The notes beneath the pieces were generated by a model, which saw nothing but the letters and a program-made list of their open reading frames with translations, was not told the origin of the DNA and did no database searches. 64,000 bases of DNA from Rotaria macrura. Lineage: Eukaryota > Rotifera > Eurotatoria > Philodinida > Philodinidae. The stretch spans positions 62,001-126,000 of the forward strand of contig OENT01000329.1 of assembly GCA_900239685.1 (NCBI GenBank), given 5' to 3'. Positions 23,766-35,549 of the stretch are shown in pieces. How positions within the stretch are numbered: the first letter of the stretch is position 1; every line of letters starts with the position of its first letter. The position numbers and the translations under genes are program-made.

Positions 23766-25397
23766 ATAATTTATTCATCTAATATTAATTTTATTTTAGA
23801 ACCATTTCACTTGAAAGAAAAAAGAAATTCTCTAAGACATGATACTCATTCATCGCATGCAAGTATTTTCAAGTGTTCAATGGAAAAAAAAGACGTTTGT
23901 TTCGTTCTTCACATTACTTGCATTTATTTATTCTCTTGTGAGAATGTAGGAGAAAGAAAAATTTTTAATGTATATCAATATTAGTCTAACTGCTAGGCAA
24001 ATAGAACTTGTTCAACATTAATAACTTCCGGTTGTTTTGATGAGAATGTTTTCAGTGAAAGCGGAAGAACTGAAAATAAATGCGTGATAGTTAAATATGA
24101 AGATTTACTATATCTCAAGGGGAGAAAAAGAAATTTTGATAAGAAAAGGTTACATATATAAGTCTCTTCTAAGACCATAAATACATTGGCTTATCGTTTA
24201 ATTTGAATGGAAAGACTAAAGAAAATGAATTCAAGCAAAGAATCATCTACTTTTTCAAATGGATACTAGGTGCAATCTTAGTGCAAATAATTTTTTTAAT
24301 TTTAAACGACTAGAATGAAGATAGATAATGAAACATAAACTAATCAAGGTCATCGTATGGTAGACGATGTTGATTGAATTCTTCAAATGCGATAATAATA
24401 CACGAATATATTCGACAATGTTAGTTCGCTTTTAAATGGCGGTACCACTTTTTCTGGTACACAATTAAACTTTCATTATGCATCATGAAAAGAAAGACGA
24501 ATGACAAGCTGTCTTTTTTTTTCTGCTATCGAAATTTACGAATACATGAGCATATCAAAATGGATTCATACTCAAATCGAAATTGACTAATCATTCGATG
24601 AAACTAAACAAGGAGAAATAAATTACATACATATGCTAATTTTCTATGTGTATATATTGAGCCAACGTTGAAGTGCTATTATGGAAATGGCCAAAGTATT
24701 ATTTTGCACAATTATTGTTTTACTTATTTGTTATCGTTTTCACTCTTTTTTTTCTTTCTTTAATAGCATAATTAAACTTCAACTCGTTGAATGCAAAATT
24801 TTAATGTTTTAAGTGATATTTTCCAAGAGATCATACACCAAGCTTGAGTGATTGTTTTCAGAAAAAGAAACTATTTTGTTTTTCTCTATAACTTCAGTTA
24901 TTACATTATAGTAAAAGAGAATATTAATAGATGCAAAGAGAAAAACAATAAAGATGACATTATCTCTTCGATTTTTGGAAAAATGTAAGCAACGAAAGAC
25001 AAGAATAGCGATCGCTTTTGAAGTCATCTAGTTCAATGAATAAAACATGCTTGAGGAAACTTGCAAATTCTTATCTATCGATAAATTTCTCTCGACTGAC
25101 GAAACAACTATCTGAAAGGACAACTAATAACCATAAGATACAGAGTATTGTATTTCTGTGGCCAATTTACAATATCTGTTTACATTTTTTTATTCTTCAT
25201 CGTCAATAGTATGAAAAAAATGAACTTGGACAAAGAGGCAATAGTAAATTCATGCAGAATACACTTAAATTAATATTTTATTATTGTATGAATCGATGCT
25301 TCGATATTGATTTGCATTCGTACTGGTTATCATACTTCACTAGTATCATATTTCTTCTTTTTTTAAGAGCAAAACTAAAAAAACATCGTACCAATAA
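23766..25397. other. Intergenic between convergent genes
   Basis: AT-rich, with short T runs. No coding model or RNA gene seen. It must contain the 3' ends of the plus-strand gene ending at 23765 and the minus-strand sulfatase ending at 25398. Confidence 0.45.
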
Positions 25398-27316
25398 TTA
25401 GCATTGGCAAGAATTAGTTATCAAGCGAACTATTCGTGTCCAACCTTGTACATTACAACAAGGAAATAACCATGGTAATGCCAATGTTTCTACTTGATTT
25501 GATACTGGAATAATTGTAGTCAAATGTTCCTGAAGTGCTGCATCCATGGAAGACAATATATCTGCATACTTTTCAATATCCAACGGTGATTCCTCAGCAG
25601 GATCAGCTTCGATATTGAATAGTAAAGGTGGTGAATGTTGTACACTAAGACATGGACATATCGTAACACTAGGACATGCGCGCATGCCCTCGTCCCATTG
25701 TGGAGTCCAATAATGTGCTTTGTACTTACCTTGACGTATAGCTGTTACAGTTGAACCACAATAGTGAAATAGTGTATCTCGTTCTTTTTTAGCGTTACTT
25801 AGTAATCGTGAATCAATCGTATGAGTGTTTAATTGTAATTGTGGCCACAAGCTAGTGCCATCGACGGGGCGCTCTTGAATCGATTGAACATTCCATAGTT
25901 CTAAGAGTGATGGATAAAAATCAAGTAACGAAGATATATTCTCAACAATTTGACCAGCAACTATATGTCCCGGCCAACGTATGATACCAGGCACACGAAC
26001 ACCACATTCCCATGTTTGACCTTTGGCACCTTTCAGTGGTTCACTGAGTTTACCCGAAGCAATGGGAGCTCGGCCACAAAATCCAGCTTCGATTCCACGC
26101 TCAAGGAAGGGTCCATTATCTGAGGAAAATAAAATTAACGTACTCTTTTCAATGTCAAGAATCTTTAATGCTTGTATGATTTGCCCAACACTCCAATCAA
26201 GTTCTTCAATATTGTCACCATAGGCACCGTGACGACTTCGTCCAACATTTTCTGGAAGAGTAAACAGAGCAGTATGCACTTTCACGTATGCCATGTAAAG
26301 GAAAAATGGTTTCTTATGAATTTCGATAGTTTCTTTTATAAATTGAACTGCTTCATTGGTATTACGTAGGGTTAAATTTTCTAGATGGACCGGCTGTTCG
26401 ATGATTGTTTCATTTCGATATAGGAGACACGAAGAACGACTTAGAAGAGTAAAACAAAGTGTATACCACATTCCACCGAAGAAACCAATAGCACCTAAAG
26501 CTATCATGATACACGCTAACCGTCGAGAATAAATGAGCCATGTCGTTGCTGCAATACCGATCATAGTTAACCAAATCTTTACAAAATAATTAAAATCATA
26601 TTTAGAACAAATATGATAGAAACGAATGATCAAAGCATGAAAATTATGTGTCTGTTAATCATTAAAATCTTCAACATAACATTAAATTGATTTTGTAAAA
26701 GAAGCAACTAGTAAGAGCTACACAACAATCGTTTTACCTTGCCTGTCAAAGTAATCCAATAGGATAGAAATGAACGATCAAGAATTTCACCATGTCCACC
26801 AATTAAATTGTACACTTTCTTATTTCCACATGTTTGTACATTTGTCACCGGCATACCAAAGAACGAATGAAAACCATGACGAGTTGGCAAATGTTCCCCA
26901 TCACGTCCCAAACCTAAATGCCATTTGCCTACTAAGCCAGTCCGATAGCCTAATTGTTGGGCAACTTCAGCTAACGTTGTTTCCTCGTGTGGTAATCCGC
27001 CAGATTGACCCGGAGAATTAAATGTACGAAAACGATTATCGTTCGATGTTAGTCCTAAACGAACAGGATACCTTCCAGTAAGAAATCCAGCACGGGATGG
27101 TGTACATATTGGAGCTGCAGAGTACATTTGCGTATATCTTGCACCATCACGTGCTAAAGAATCAATATGAGAAGAATCGATGGTTGAATTTCCATAACAT
27201 CCTAAGTCTCCGTATCCTAAATCATCGACAAGAAAAACTAGAATATTGGGTGTAATTGATTTCGAGAGCTGTATCAAATTAAATAGAATATAGTAAACTT
27301 CAAAGAGAATTTTCAT
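25398..27316 (-). CDS. Steryl-sulfatase-like membrane sulfatase (arylsulfatase C type)
   Basis: Two exons, 26738-27316 and 25398-26576, phase 0, give 585 aa, close to human STS (about 583). Sulfatases hydrolyse sulfate esters using a formylglycine made from Cys. Present in order: a signal peptide (residues 1-20), metal-binding DD at 31-32, C-T-P-S-R at 71-75 with the modifiable Cys71, GKWHLG at 130-135, a two-helix hydrophobic hairpin at about 194-235 (WLTMIGIAATTWLIYSRRL...), VHTALF with His294, SSDNGP with Asp346/Asn347, and the STS-type C-terminal pattern DPPLLF-like (SPPLLFNIEADPAEESPL). The hairpin is the feature that anchors STS in the ER membrane and separates it from soluble arylsulfatases A/B. 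ER location and steroid-sulfate-like substrates are inferred from the family; the exact substrate cannot be read from the sequence. Confidence 0.93.
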
Positions 27317-28597
27317 TGTCGTTCACATCGAACTATTGAAGTTGTTAAGAATTGCGAGTTGAAATCGATCTTGGTTTTAATCAATGCTAATGAAATAGTC
27401 TAGAAAGATCATTATCAATTTGTGTACGTTTAAATTACTAAGTATTATGATGAAACAAAACGATCATACACGCAATGTTGTTTGATCATTATTTTCGAAT
27501 TTAATGAATGCAATGTGGTTATAGTAAATACACACAGGAGGAAAAGAGACGAAATAATAGACTTACTTTAATCTCTTTTTGCGAACAATTCATTCATACT
27601 TTTTATTTTGATATTATCAAAGTTTGGATAACACAAAAATGTGGATAGAAAAATATATGCCAACATCAATCATGACAATTTAAATAAGATTTACGAGAGT
27701 ATTAAACATTTCCATGAATAATTTACTTCATGTTGATGTCTCATGACACAGCTCAATAATGTCAATGTTTCTCAATGATAAATTAAAAATTTACTGTGAC
27801 TAACCACAGATAATAATATGAGACAAAAATAACAACGAATCATAGAGCAATGGCGTGATGCAAGCGTCATTCATTTTTTTACTTGTGCCTTATTTTCATA
27901 TCCATCGTTGATGCTCGATTTTGTCTAACATGTGCGACATAGATAGTCTTCTATGAACAGTATCTAGAAAATATATCAAGATAGTTTCGTCGAGAAAAAC
28001 TCAATGAACCAACTTACATTGCATTCGGTAAACGATAGATTATAAAAATGCAAGAAACCTCTGACAGAAGAACTGTTAACGTATCGTCACAGAAGAAGTT
28101 GACAATACGTGTATACAAAATAAGAATTCCGAAAAGAATAAATCGATTATTATGTTTAATGATATGAAATATATTATTTTGTGTATCTGTTGACTTGAGT
28201 TGATTTTCATGATTGTTTTAAGAATAAATCTTATTAAAACAAACGAGATCTATGCGTTCATCAAACATCGTTAAACAAACAGATAACATGTTCTTGCTGC
28301 ATCAAACGACGATCTTATCATAGAGACACGTATAATGAAACAACGAAATCTAAATCTAAACATTTCTATGAAAAGAATTCTCTTTTAAGTACTTTGAAAT
28401 TTTTTTAAACAAGACTACCTGTCTATATAACATTGAAAATCAAATCGACTGTCTGAAGAGGTCACTAATCGATTCATAGTCTTGCTTACTTGTGATTTCT
28501 TTACCACGTCCACCAATTGTTATAAGAATGTCAAAAAAAACGATTTTAGCTGGATTATTGTCTACTCTTTTTCTTATCACCAATCGTTTTGTATTAA
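27317..28597. other. Divergent promoter region between sulfatase (-) and metaxin (+)
   Basis: About 1.3 kb without coding sequence between two divergently transcribed genes. No specific motif could be assigned. Confidence 0.45.
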
Positions 28598-30577
28598 ATG
28601 TCATCTACGTCTACGATTGAACCAGTATATTTTTGTATAAATATATTTAATTTCTTAATGGATTGATTGATTTTATTTTATAGAAACTGGCATTTACATC
28701 TTTATGTATTTGGCCAGCCTATGGTACTTTGCCTTCTTTCGATCCTGAATGTCTTGGTATTCTTGTAAGAATCAAACATGTTGAATTAGTTATTTTTCTT
28801 CTAAGCTTATTTCTTTTCTTTGTAAGGCATATCTCGCTTTCTCCCGACTGAATGTTCCTACCAAAACCAATCTTGGAAGATTATTGTATTTCAACAGTAA
28901 TATTTTTAAAAATAATTTTATGCTTAACCTTTTCTTATTGAATAATTATCGAAGAACGTCTACCACTTTTACTCGGTGACAATGATAGTATAAATCTAGC
29001 AGCAGGTTACGAAGCTATTGTGGAGCATTGCAAAACATCGGTAAAATACTTTAGTACAATGTGTTTAATTGTATGCAGTAATTGCCTTCTTTTTCATTTA
29101 GCATATTGATATTGATGAAAAATATCAGAATGATATTGCTGATATACTTGCATTGAATGCACGTGTAAAATCAACATTCATACCTGCTGTTGTATGTTTG
29201 ACGAACTTTTTTTTCTTTTGTCTTGTTTCAAACCATCGAAGAATTTTACTTTTTAGCTTGATACTTTCTGGCTAGATTCTGCATATCGAAGTTCAATCAT
29301 AAATATTTATGCTCGATCACTTGGTGGCTTTCCACTTGCTTTTTTCTATGGTAAACGAAGAACAGAACAAATCAAAGAGCAATTTTGTATTGCTTATGGT
29401 GATACTGATTTTGAGCAAACTCGAAAATCTGTATGAAACTTTGCTTATTGAAAAGTTATTAAAAATAAGCACTCTTTTTTTCTTTTTCGTATTTGCAGAT
29501 ATTTGAAAAGGGCAAAAACTTTTTAGACCATCTAACCGTTGTACTCGGAACTAAGCCATTTTTATTTGGTGCTAGGTAAAATTTTATTCTCACATTATAG
29601 AAAATGATGACATTGTCAAAAGATGTTGTGTAAATGAATTAGATCGTTGTTTTCCAAGAGACATCTAACAGAATTGTTCAACTAGTAGAAATATTTCTGT
29701 GTCAAACGGTCAATAAATAGAAAATTATTGTCACTTCTAAGAACAATTTTCAAACCATACATACTAATATATATCTATATATTTTTATTAAGAAAACGAA
29801 ATAAAATATTACTGAATTCTGACAAATTGAACATTTTAACTATGGTCGAAAAAATCTTTTTTCAAACATCATGCATTGCTACTCAAAATATACGTGTACG
29901 CTCATGTATTTAAAATTGATTCTTTGCAATTGGATGAATGATTTGTAAGATAGCTATCATCAACACTCTATCAACGATTTCTTATCAGCACTCAATGTCG
30001 TACTTTGATAGAACGTATTTAGGAATTTAATAATAGGAGGAAGCGCAGTTCGTCTAATGACTGCTCTGATAATTCATCGCTGATCTTTAGAGTTTAATGT
30101 ATACTTACGAGCTTAGAAAACAGATTGCATCACTTATTGTATTCGTTCTGATTAAATACATTCATGAATTTGACTTCAATGAATTGTTTTATTAATCTGT
30201 TCTTTCCATTTCAGTCCAACAAGTATTGATGCACTCGTATTTGGTTATTTGGCACCATTAGTTCATGGTCCTACATCAAATGGTGCACTTGCTCGACATG
30301 CTTCCAGTAGAAAAAATCTACGCGATTTTGTTGATCGAATATTAACAATATATCTTAGTGATTTAGGTATGTTGGTCTCCTTCCGCAACTTATCACTCCA
30401 TTTTATTTTATTTTAGCAAAAGACAACGATACAACTCAATCTACATCAGTGGCAATAAAACCAAGTGAAGATCGTCTTCGAGATAAACTAGCAGTAATAG
30501 CTGTTGGTATAGTAACTATGTGTGCCTACGCATATCTATCCGGACTTATACGTATTGAAATTAATCAAGTTGAATGA
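28598..30577 (+). CDS. Metaxin (outer mitochondrial membrane import/SAM-associated protein)
   Basis: Nine exons with matching phases give 305 aa: 28598-28624, 28684-28764, 28827-28896, 28955-29040, 29102-29191, 29257-29430, 29499-29575, 30215-30366, 30417-30577. Metaxins are GST-fold proteins on the cytosolic face of the mitochondrial outer membrane and work with SAM50 in beta-barrel assembly. Seen here: an N-terminal segment with WPAYGTLPSFDPECL (thioredoxin-like half); LPLLLGDND and AIVEHC; DTFWLDSAYRSSI; then ARSLGGFPLAFFYGKRR; then KPFLFGARPTSIDALVFGYLAPL, the helical GST-C core typical of metaxin-1/-3; and a C-terminal hydrophobic anchor (LAVIAVGIVTMCAYAYLSGL) before the stop. The anchor argues for metaxin-1/-3 rather than metaxin-2, which lacks one. 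Intron 29576-30214 is unusually long (639 bp). Confidence 0.93.
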
Positions 30578-30670
30578 TGTGTGCCATGCTATTATAATTA
30601 TTATTAAAATGAAAAAAAGAAAGAAAGAAACAACATTTCTGTTTTTTTTATAGGCAAAGCATCTTTTGAT

Positions 30671-30684
30671 CCCTTCTTTTTTAG
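30671..30684 (+). promoter_or_regulatory. Candidate 3' splice acceptor just upstream of the Sec10 start
   Basis: A run CCCTTCTTTTTTAG ends 21 bases before the Sec10 ATG at 30706, in the 128-bp gap after metaxin. It has the form of a strong acceptor. Either a short 5' UTR intron ends here or a spliced leader is added (bdelloids trans-splice). No matching donor is obvious in the short gap. Confidence 0.35.
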
Positions 30685-30705
30685 AAATATTTTTCTTCTT
30701 CATTC

Positions 30706-33700
30706 ATGGAGGAATTAGTTTTAGCTAGTCTTGATTCAGTGAGTGATCTAGACTAAAACTTCTTCTAGTATGAACTTCGCCTGTTTTTCTTTTTATCTCA
30801 TTAGACAGTTTTTGATGTGGATAATTTAATTGAAAATATCGCTTATAAATCAACGGATGGTAATGTTGTTAATGAAAACTTCGATCCAAATTTATTAGAA
30901 AGTAAATTTCGTCATGCTATGTCAATATTACAAGTAAAAACAAACATATCGCTTAAATTTGCTTCTATTTAATTTTATTCAATGGAATTTGTTTTTCTAA
31001 CACAGGATTATCAAGTTCAAACTGAACAAAATATTAAAAATCTAGAAGATTTATGTGAAAAAGAACGAAATACATGGTCCACTAGCGTTACACAACTTGA
31101 AGAATCATATCAAGTAGATTTTTGTTGCAGTTTCTACAACTAGTGTCTATGCTTTGTATTCGTAGTCAACTTATACTGGTCAACAAGAACTTGAAACACG
31201 AATAAGTGTGATATCAACAAAAGTTATTCAAATAGGTCATCAACTTGAAAGCAAAAGTAATCCACGTCAACAATTAATTGATGCAAGAACAACAGCAAAA
31301 TATCTTGAACGTTTTCTCGATGCCAATGATGATGTTAGTTTAATGTTTCAAGATGCATCAAAACTTGAGCCAGCAGCACATATTATACATGAATTATATA
31401 ATGTTTTACAAGAATTACCTGATGAACCCAAGTAAAAGCTCTTATAAACTAAGACAGCAAACGAAAATAAGATTTTTATTATTTGTTACATAAGATTTAG
31501 TGAAGCAAAAGCAAAAGTTAAAGAACGTTATGTGGCTATCGAAGAAGAATTACTATTAGAATTTTCTCGTGCACAAGTTCGAAATGATAAAAAAGCTATG
31601 AAAAAATATATTAAACTTTTATCCAAATTTAAAGTAAAACTTGTTCATTTAATGAAAACAAAACAAAACAAAAATTACAATTATGCATTCATTGATTATT
31701 GTTCTCTCGTCTATTTAGGGTCATAATGATTGTATTCAAAATTTCATTACTGACTGTTTAAAAGTATGTTGATGCATAAGGAGAAGTGTACGAAACATGA
31801 ATGCAATTATGGGATATCATTTTGTTTTTGAATTGTTGAGGAGAATCTTTCTAATCAGAATAGACATAAAACTTCGATAAAAATCGGCAGCGTAGGACAG
31901 TTCACTTGACTGTTAAATATGAAACATGATATATATATATATATATCTTCTTTTTCATCAAAAGCAAATGATTTTATTCAGTCTGTTGTGAGATGAAATT
32001 CCCGATTAGGGTTTATTTAATCCTTGAGAAATAGAATTTAGGATATTGTTCATCAAGTAAAGCGAGATTTGATCACATGAATACTAGATGATTGTATAGT
32101 AATGTCTGTGATGGTTCAGAATCTTTACCATCATGCTTGATAATGCATCTAAATGGTTCGAAAAACTGAAAAAAGCAACCAATGTCTATCTGAGTGTCAT
32201 TGTAAGAAATGACGGATTACAGAAAGCGATGCGAAAAGATATTTGATTTGAATATAAATTTGATGTCCTTGTCAGAATGTGAAGTTTGATATTTCTCATG
32301 GATTTAAAGTTAAGAAATTATGCAGGCAGTTTTTAGGAGAGTCGAATAATGTTCATTTTCCAGTAGACTTTCGTTAACAATTGTGAGAACTTCTACATGT
32401 TTAAATGATAATTTATATCAGGGACCTACTGTTAGAAAATGACTTGTAGTTATTTAATCATCGTTTCATGATATTTTAGAGAAATATCTATTCTTTCTTG
32501 ATGTGTCTTCGAAATTAACTTTGACTAAACTTTATCCAAACTCATTTGATAGGGTCTTACATTCATGTTTCTCGAATATCGTGTCGTAGAATATTTTCCA
32601 AATTATGTTTGTGAAATGTTCTAAAAATTTTTGTCATTTTATTAAGTAATAAACAACTATGTTATAAATTAAAATGAAAATAATATGCTTTGATGAAGCT
32701 CATAGTCGTACTAAGGTAGTTTCAAATGACAATAATGAATCGAATATGAAAACGATCGAATATAAAGTTCTATTTAATTGTCTTAAGATTTATAAATGAA
32801 TCATGTGAAGGATATTCTCGTCTTGTTTCCTAGGGTTATTTCGACAATCCAAATATTGATATATTTAATTCCATTCCACAATTATTTGCCAAAGTGTCTG
32901 AATTAATTAATGAATTATTCGATCAACCAGAAAAAGTCACTGAACGATTAATCATTACAGTTTATACGGAAAAATTAGCTGTAAAATTTACCATATTGAC
33001 AATAGTGTCTATCTTATTCGTTTGTTTTATGTGTTTCATAGCCTTATGTTCGTGATCAATTAGATGCATACCTACGTAATTCTGATATGGAAAAATATCT
33101 TCAAACTTTATATACGTTGAATAAAAAGTAAGTAAAACTAGACGATAAAATTCAATGAATTATTTTCTTGGATAAAATTTTAAGAGCAACAAAATTATCG
33201 AATGATTTACAAACACAAAAAATTAGTGATGATCCTGCATTTTTACATAAACTTAATCAATATGTTTTTAAAAGCTATCTAAAGACTTACAGCAAGTAAG
33301 TTCATCTATTATTTCCTATATTGATGACTATATATCATCATACATGAATACACATATTTAAATATTAGATATGAAATAAATTGTTTGGAAGAAAAATTTC
33401 AAGTTCACCTTGAAAGAATCGAATCAACAGGTGGACAACGAAGAATTAAGCCAACTGGATTAAGGTGAGAAAGTATTAATTATGAAATCATCGAGAATTT
33501 TTCTTATGTTTCGCTTGATTGAATAAAATATAATAATGAGTGAACTACAAAAATAACTTCGCATATGTATTTTTTGCGTACGTCGTAGGATTATATAGAC
33601 GTACTATTGATGAGATATTAATTGATGTTCGATATGGTTCAATTCTATGCATCTCTATGGGTTCAAATTATGACTTTTATTTTTATAAATTTATTTCGAT

Positions 33701-35481
33701 AACTTTTTGTAAGATGCGAGTGGTAATATCTTCAAAAAGAAAGATATTCTTTTCGCTTGAAATATTGAAATTACTCAACCAATCATTCGTCATTATTAAT
33801 AAGTAAATTTTTCGGTAGAATATCATTTGTTTTAATTTTTTTCAATAGATCTTCTTAAAATTGAGTAAAAAAGTCACAGTCGAGTTTCGAAATTTTATAC
33901 CAACTGGACTCGATCGATTTTAATTTGTCATAGAAAGATTTTCTCAGTGATCTAGGATTAATTCAAATAGTTTATATTTAGTTCATATGATTTTGTCATG
34001 TTCAAATCAATGCAGAAAAACCTATGAATCGAATTATAAACAATTAAATATTACTTCTTTTTTTTTATTCAATTTTGTTACTTCTATTCTTAGTATAACT
34101 GATATCATTCACCAACGTTTATTGAATACAACGGATCAATCTGATGAATCTCGTTTTTCATCTGATCTAGCTGTTGCCCTATTAAATGACTGTAAAACAG
34201 CTATGACTCGTATAACAACCGTACGTAACAATATCTAAAATATAGAATCTTCTGTTCTATTTTTCTTAGAAACATAATTGTAGTTTTTCTCGTTTCGCTT
34301 CACTTCTAGTTATCTGAAGGAACAGAAGCTTCGGACAATATTCTTCAATGTTTTTTGCGTTTACTTAATGCATTGGGAAATCAACATATCGAAACAGAAT
34401 TACAATATAGTTTACAAGCAATACCGGGTCCCGAACCAAAACAAGAACCAGACATACGTTTTTTTCATGCTCTATTTCAAACAAATAATAGCATACAATT
34501 GATTGAACGTTATTTTGTTATGGACATTGCTCCATTACTCTTGTATGAAGTTTTATTATTTATAAAATTCCAACAAGATATCAACCGTTGTTTCACTTGT
34601 TTCGTTCTAGAGGAACTCAACAACAAACAATACTTCTACAAACAAAAGAAAAAGTTTTCGGTCAATTAGAAGAATTAATTCATATTGGTGTTGATAAGTA
34701 AGTGAATTTTTTGTTTGTTATTGATAAAGATCATATTTGTTTTTTGTTATTTAAAAATAATAATAAAGAGCTCTATTATGTATTATTGGTTATGCACGTA
34801 ATATTCTCAATGAACAAAAGCGGTCAGATTTCAAACCCGAAAGTGATCTTTGCATATCCGAATGTTCACCTGTACGAATTTTTTGTTTATCTCAGGCATA
34901 CAATAATAATAATTATTATTATTATTGTATTTGTTCTATAGATATGCAAACGAGTAATACGTTCAATAGATAATCAAACCACTCGTCTTGAACAAACAGT
35001 CGATGGAAAAAATCTAACAAATATTTTAAATGAATTCGGTCTTCGTTTTCATCGATTAATAACTGATCATGTTTTTAAATTTGAATATAATATATCAGGT
35101 TTTACTTCACAAAACAAACTAGAATCAATACTATTCATGCACGTTGTATTTCTAGGTGGTTTAATGATGTTACAGGATATAAGTGAATATAAAAAATGCT
35201 CAAAAAAATTTCGCAGTCCAACCGTTGAACAATTGTTTTCTACTTTACATGCACTCGTTAATTTGCTTGTTGTTGTACCTGATAATCTTCGTCAAGTTAT
35301 TACGGAAGGACATCTGGTATGTAATGTATTTTGAATTGATTAAAAAATAATCTGCATTTCAATTTTTCTCATTTATTTTTCTTAGGCAGCATTAACACGA
35401 GATATTATTGAATCCTTCGTGCTGTTACGCACGGATTATAAATCAGCTAGACTACATGCTATGATTACAACTGACCAATAA
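30706..35481 (+). CDS. EXOC5: Exocyst complex component 5 (Sec10)
   Basis: Seventeen exons, all phases matching, give 705 aa (human EXOC5 about 708): 30706-30738, 30805-30933, 31006-31113, 31166-31431, 31501-31633, 31719-31763, 32834-32980, 33042-33127, 33185-33295, 33369-33464, 34094-34220, 34310-34542, 34611-34697, 34769-34871, 34942-35098, 35156-35316, 35386-35481. Exocyst tethers secretory vesicles to the plasma membrane. The N-terminus is coiled coil (QTEQNIKNLEDLCEKERNTW; STYTGQQELETRISVISTKV), followed by the Sec10-typical DARTTAKYLERFLDAND. A long all-helical rod follows, ending VVVPDNLRQVITEGHLAAL...LLRTDYKSARL, which resembles the conserved Sec10 C-terminus. Introns 31764-32833 and 33465-34093 are long (about 1.07 and 0.63 kb); the rest are short. 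Identification rests on the N- and C-terminal blocks plus length. Confidence 0.92.
31929..31948 (+). repeat. (AT)n microsatellite in Sec10 intron
   Basis: About nine AT dinucleotides bounded by G and C, forming a perfect palindrome, within the 1.07-kb intron. Confidence 0.7.
34899..34929 (+). repeat. Perfect inverted repeat of AAT/ATT triplets inside a 70-nt intron
   Basis: TACAATAATAATAAT, one central T, and its exact reverse complement make a 15-bp perfect stem. It lies wholly inside the Sec10 intron 34872-34941, about 27 bases after the donor and 12 before the acceptor. Confidence 0.7.
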
Positions 35482-35502
35482 ACCTTTCTTTTTATCTCTT
35501 TC

Positions 35503-35528
35503 TCGCTCTCTCTCTCTCTCTCTCTCTC
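35503..35528 (+). repeat. (CT)n microsatellite in Sec10 3' UTR
   Basis: A run of CT dinucleotides about 20-50 bases after the Sec10 stop codon. Confidence 0.75.
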
Positions 35529-35543
35529 GTTCTGTTATTATTT

Positions 35544-35549
35544 AATAAA
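35544..35549 (+). promoter_or_regulatory. Poly(A) signal of Sec10
   Basis: AATAAA about 63 bases after the stop codon, following the CT repeat and ahead of T-rich DNA. Confidence 0.5.
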
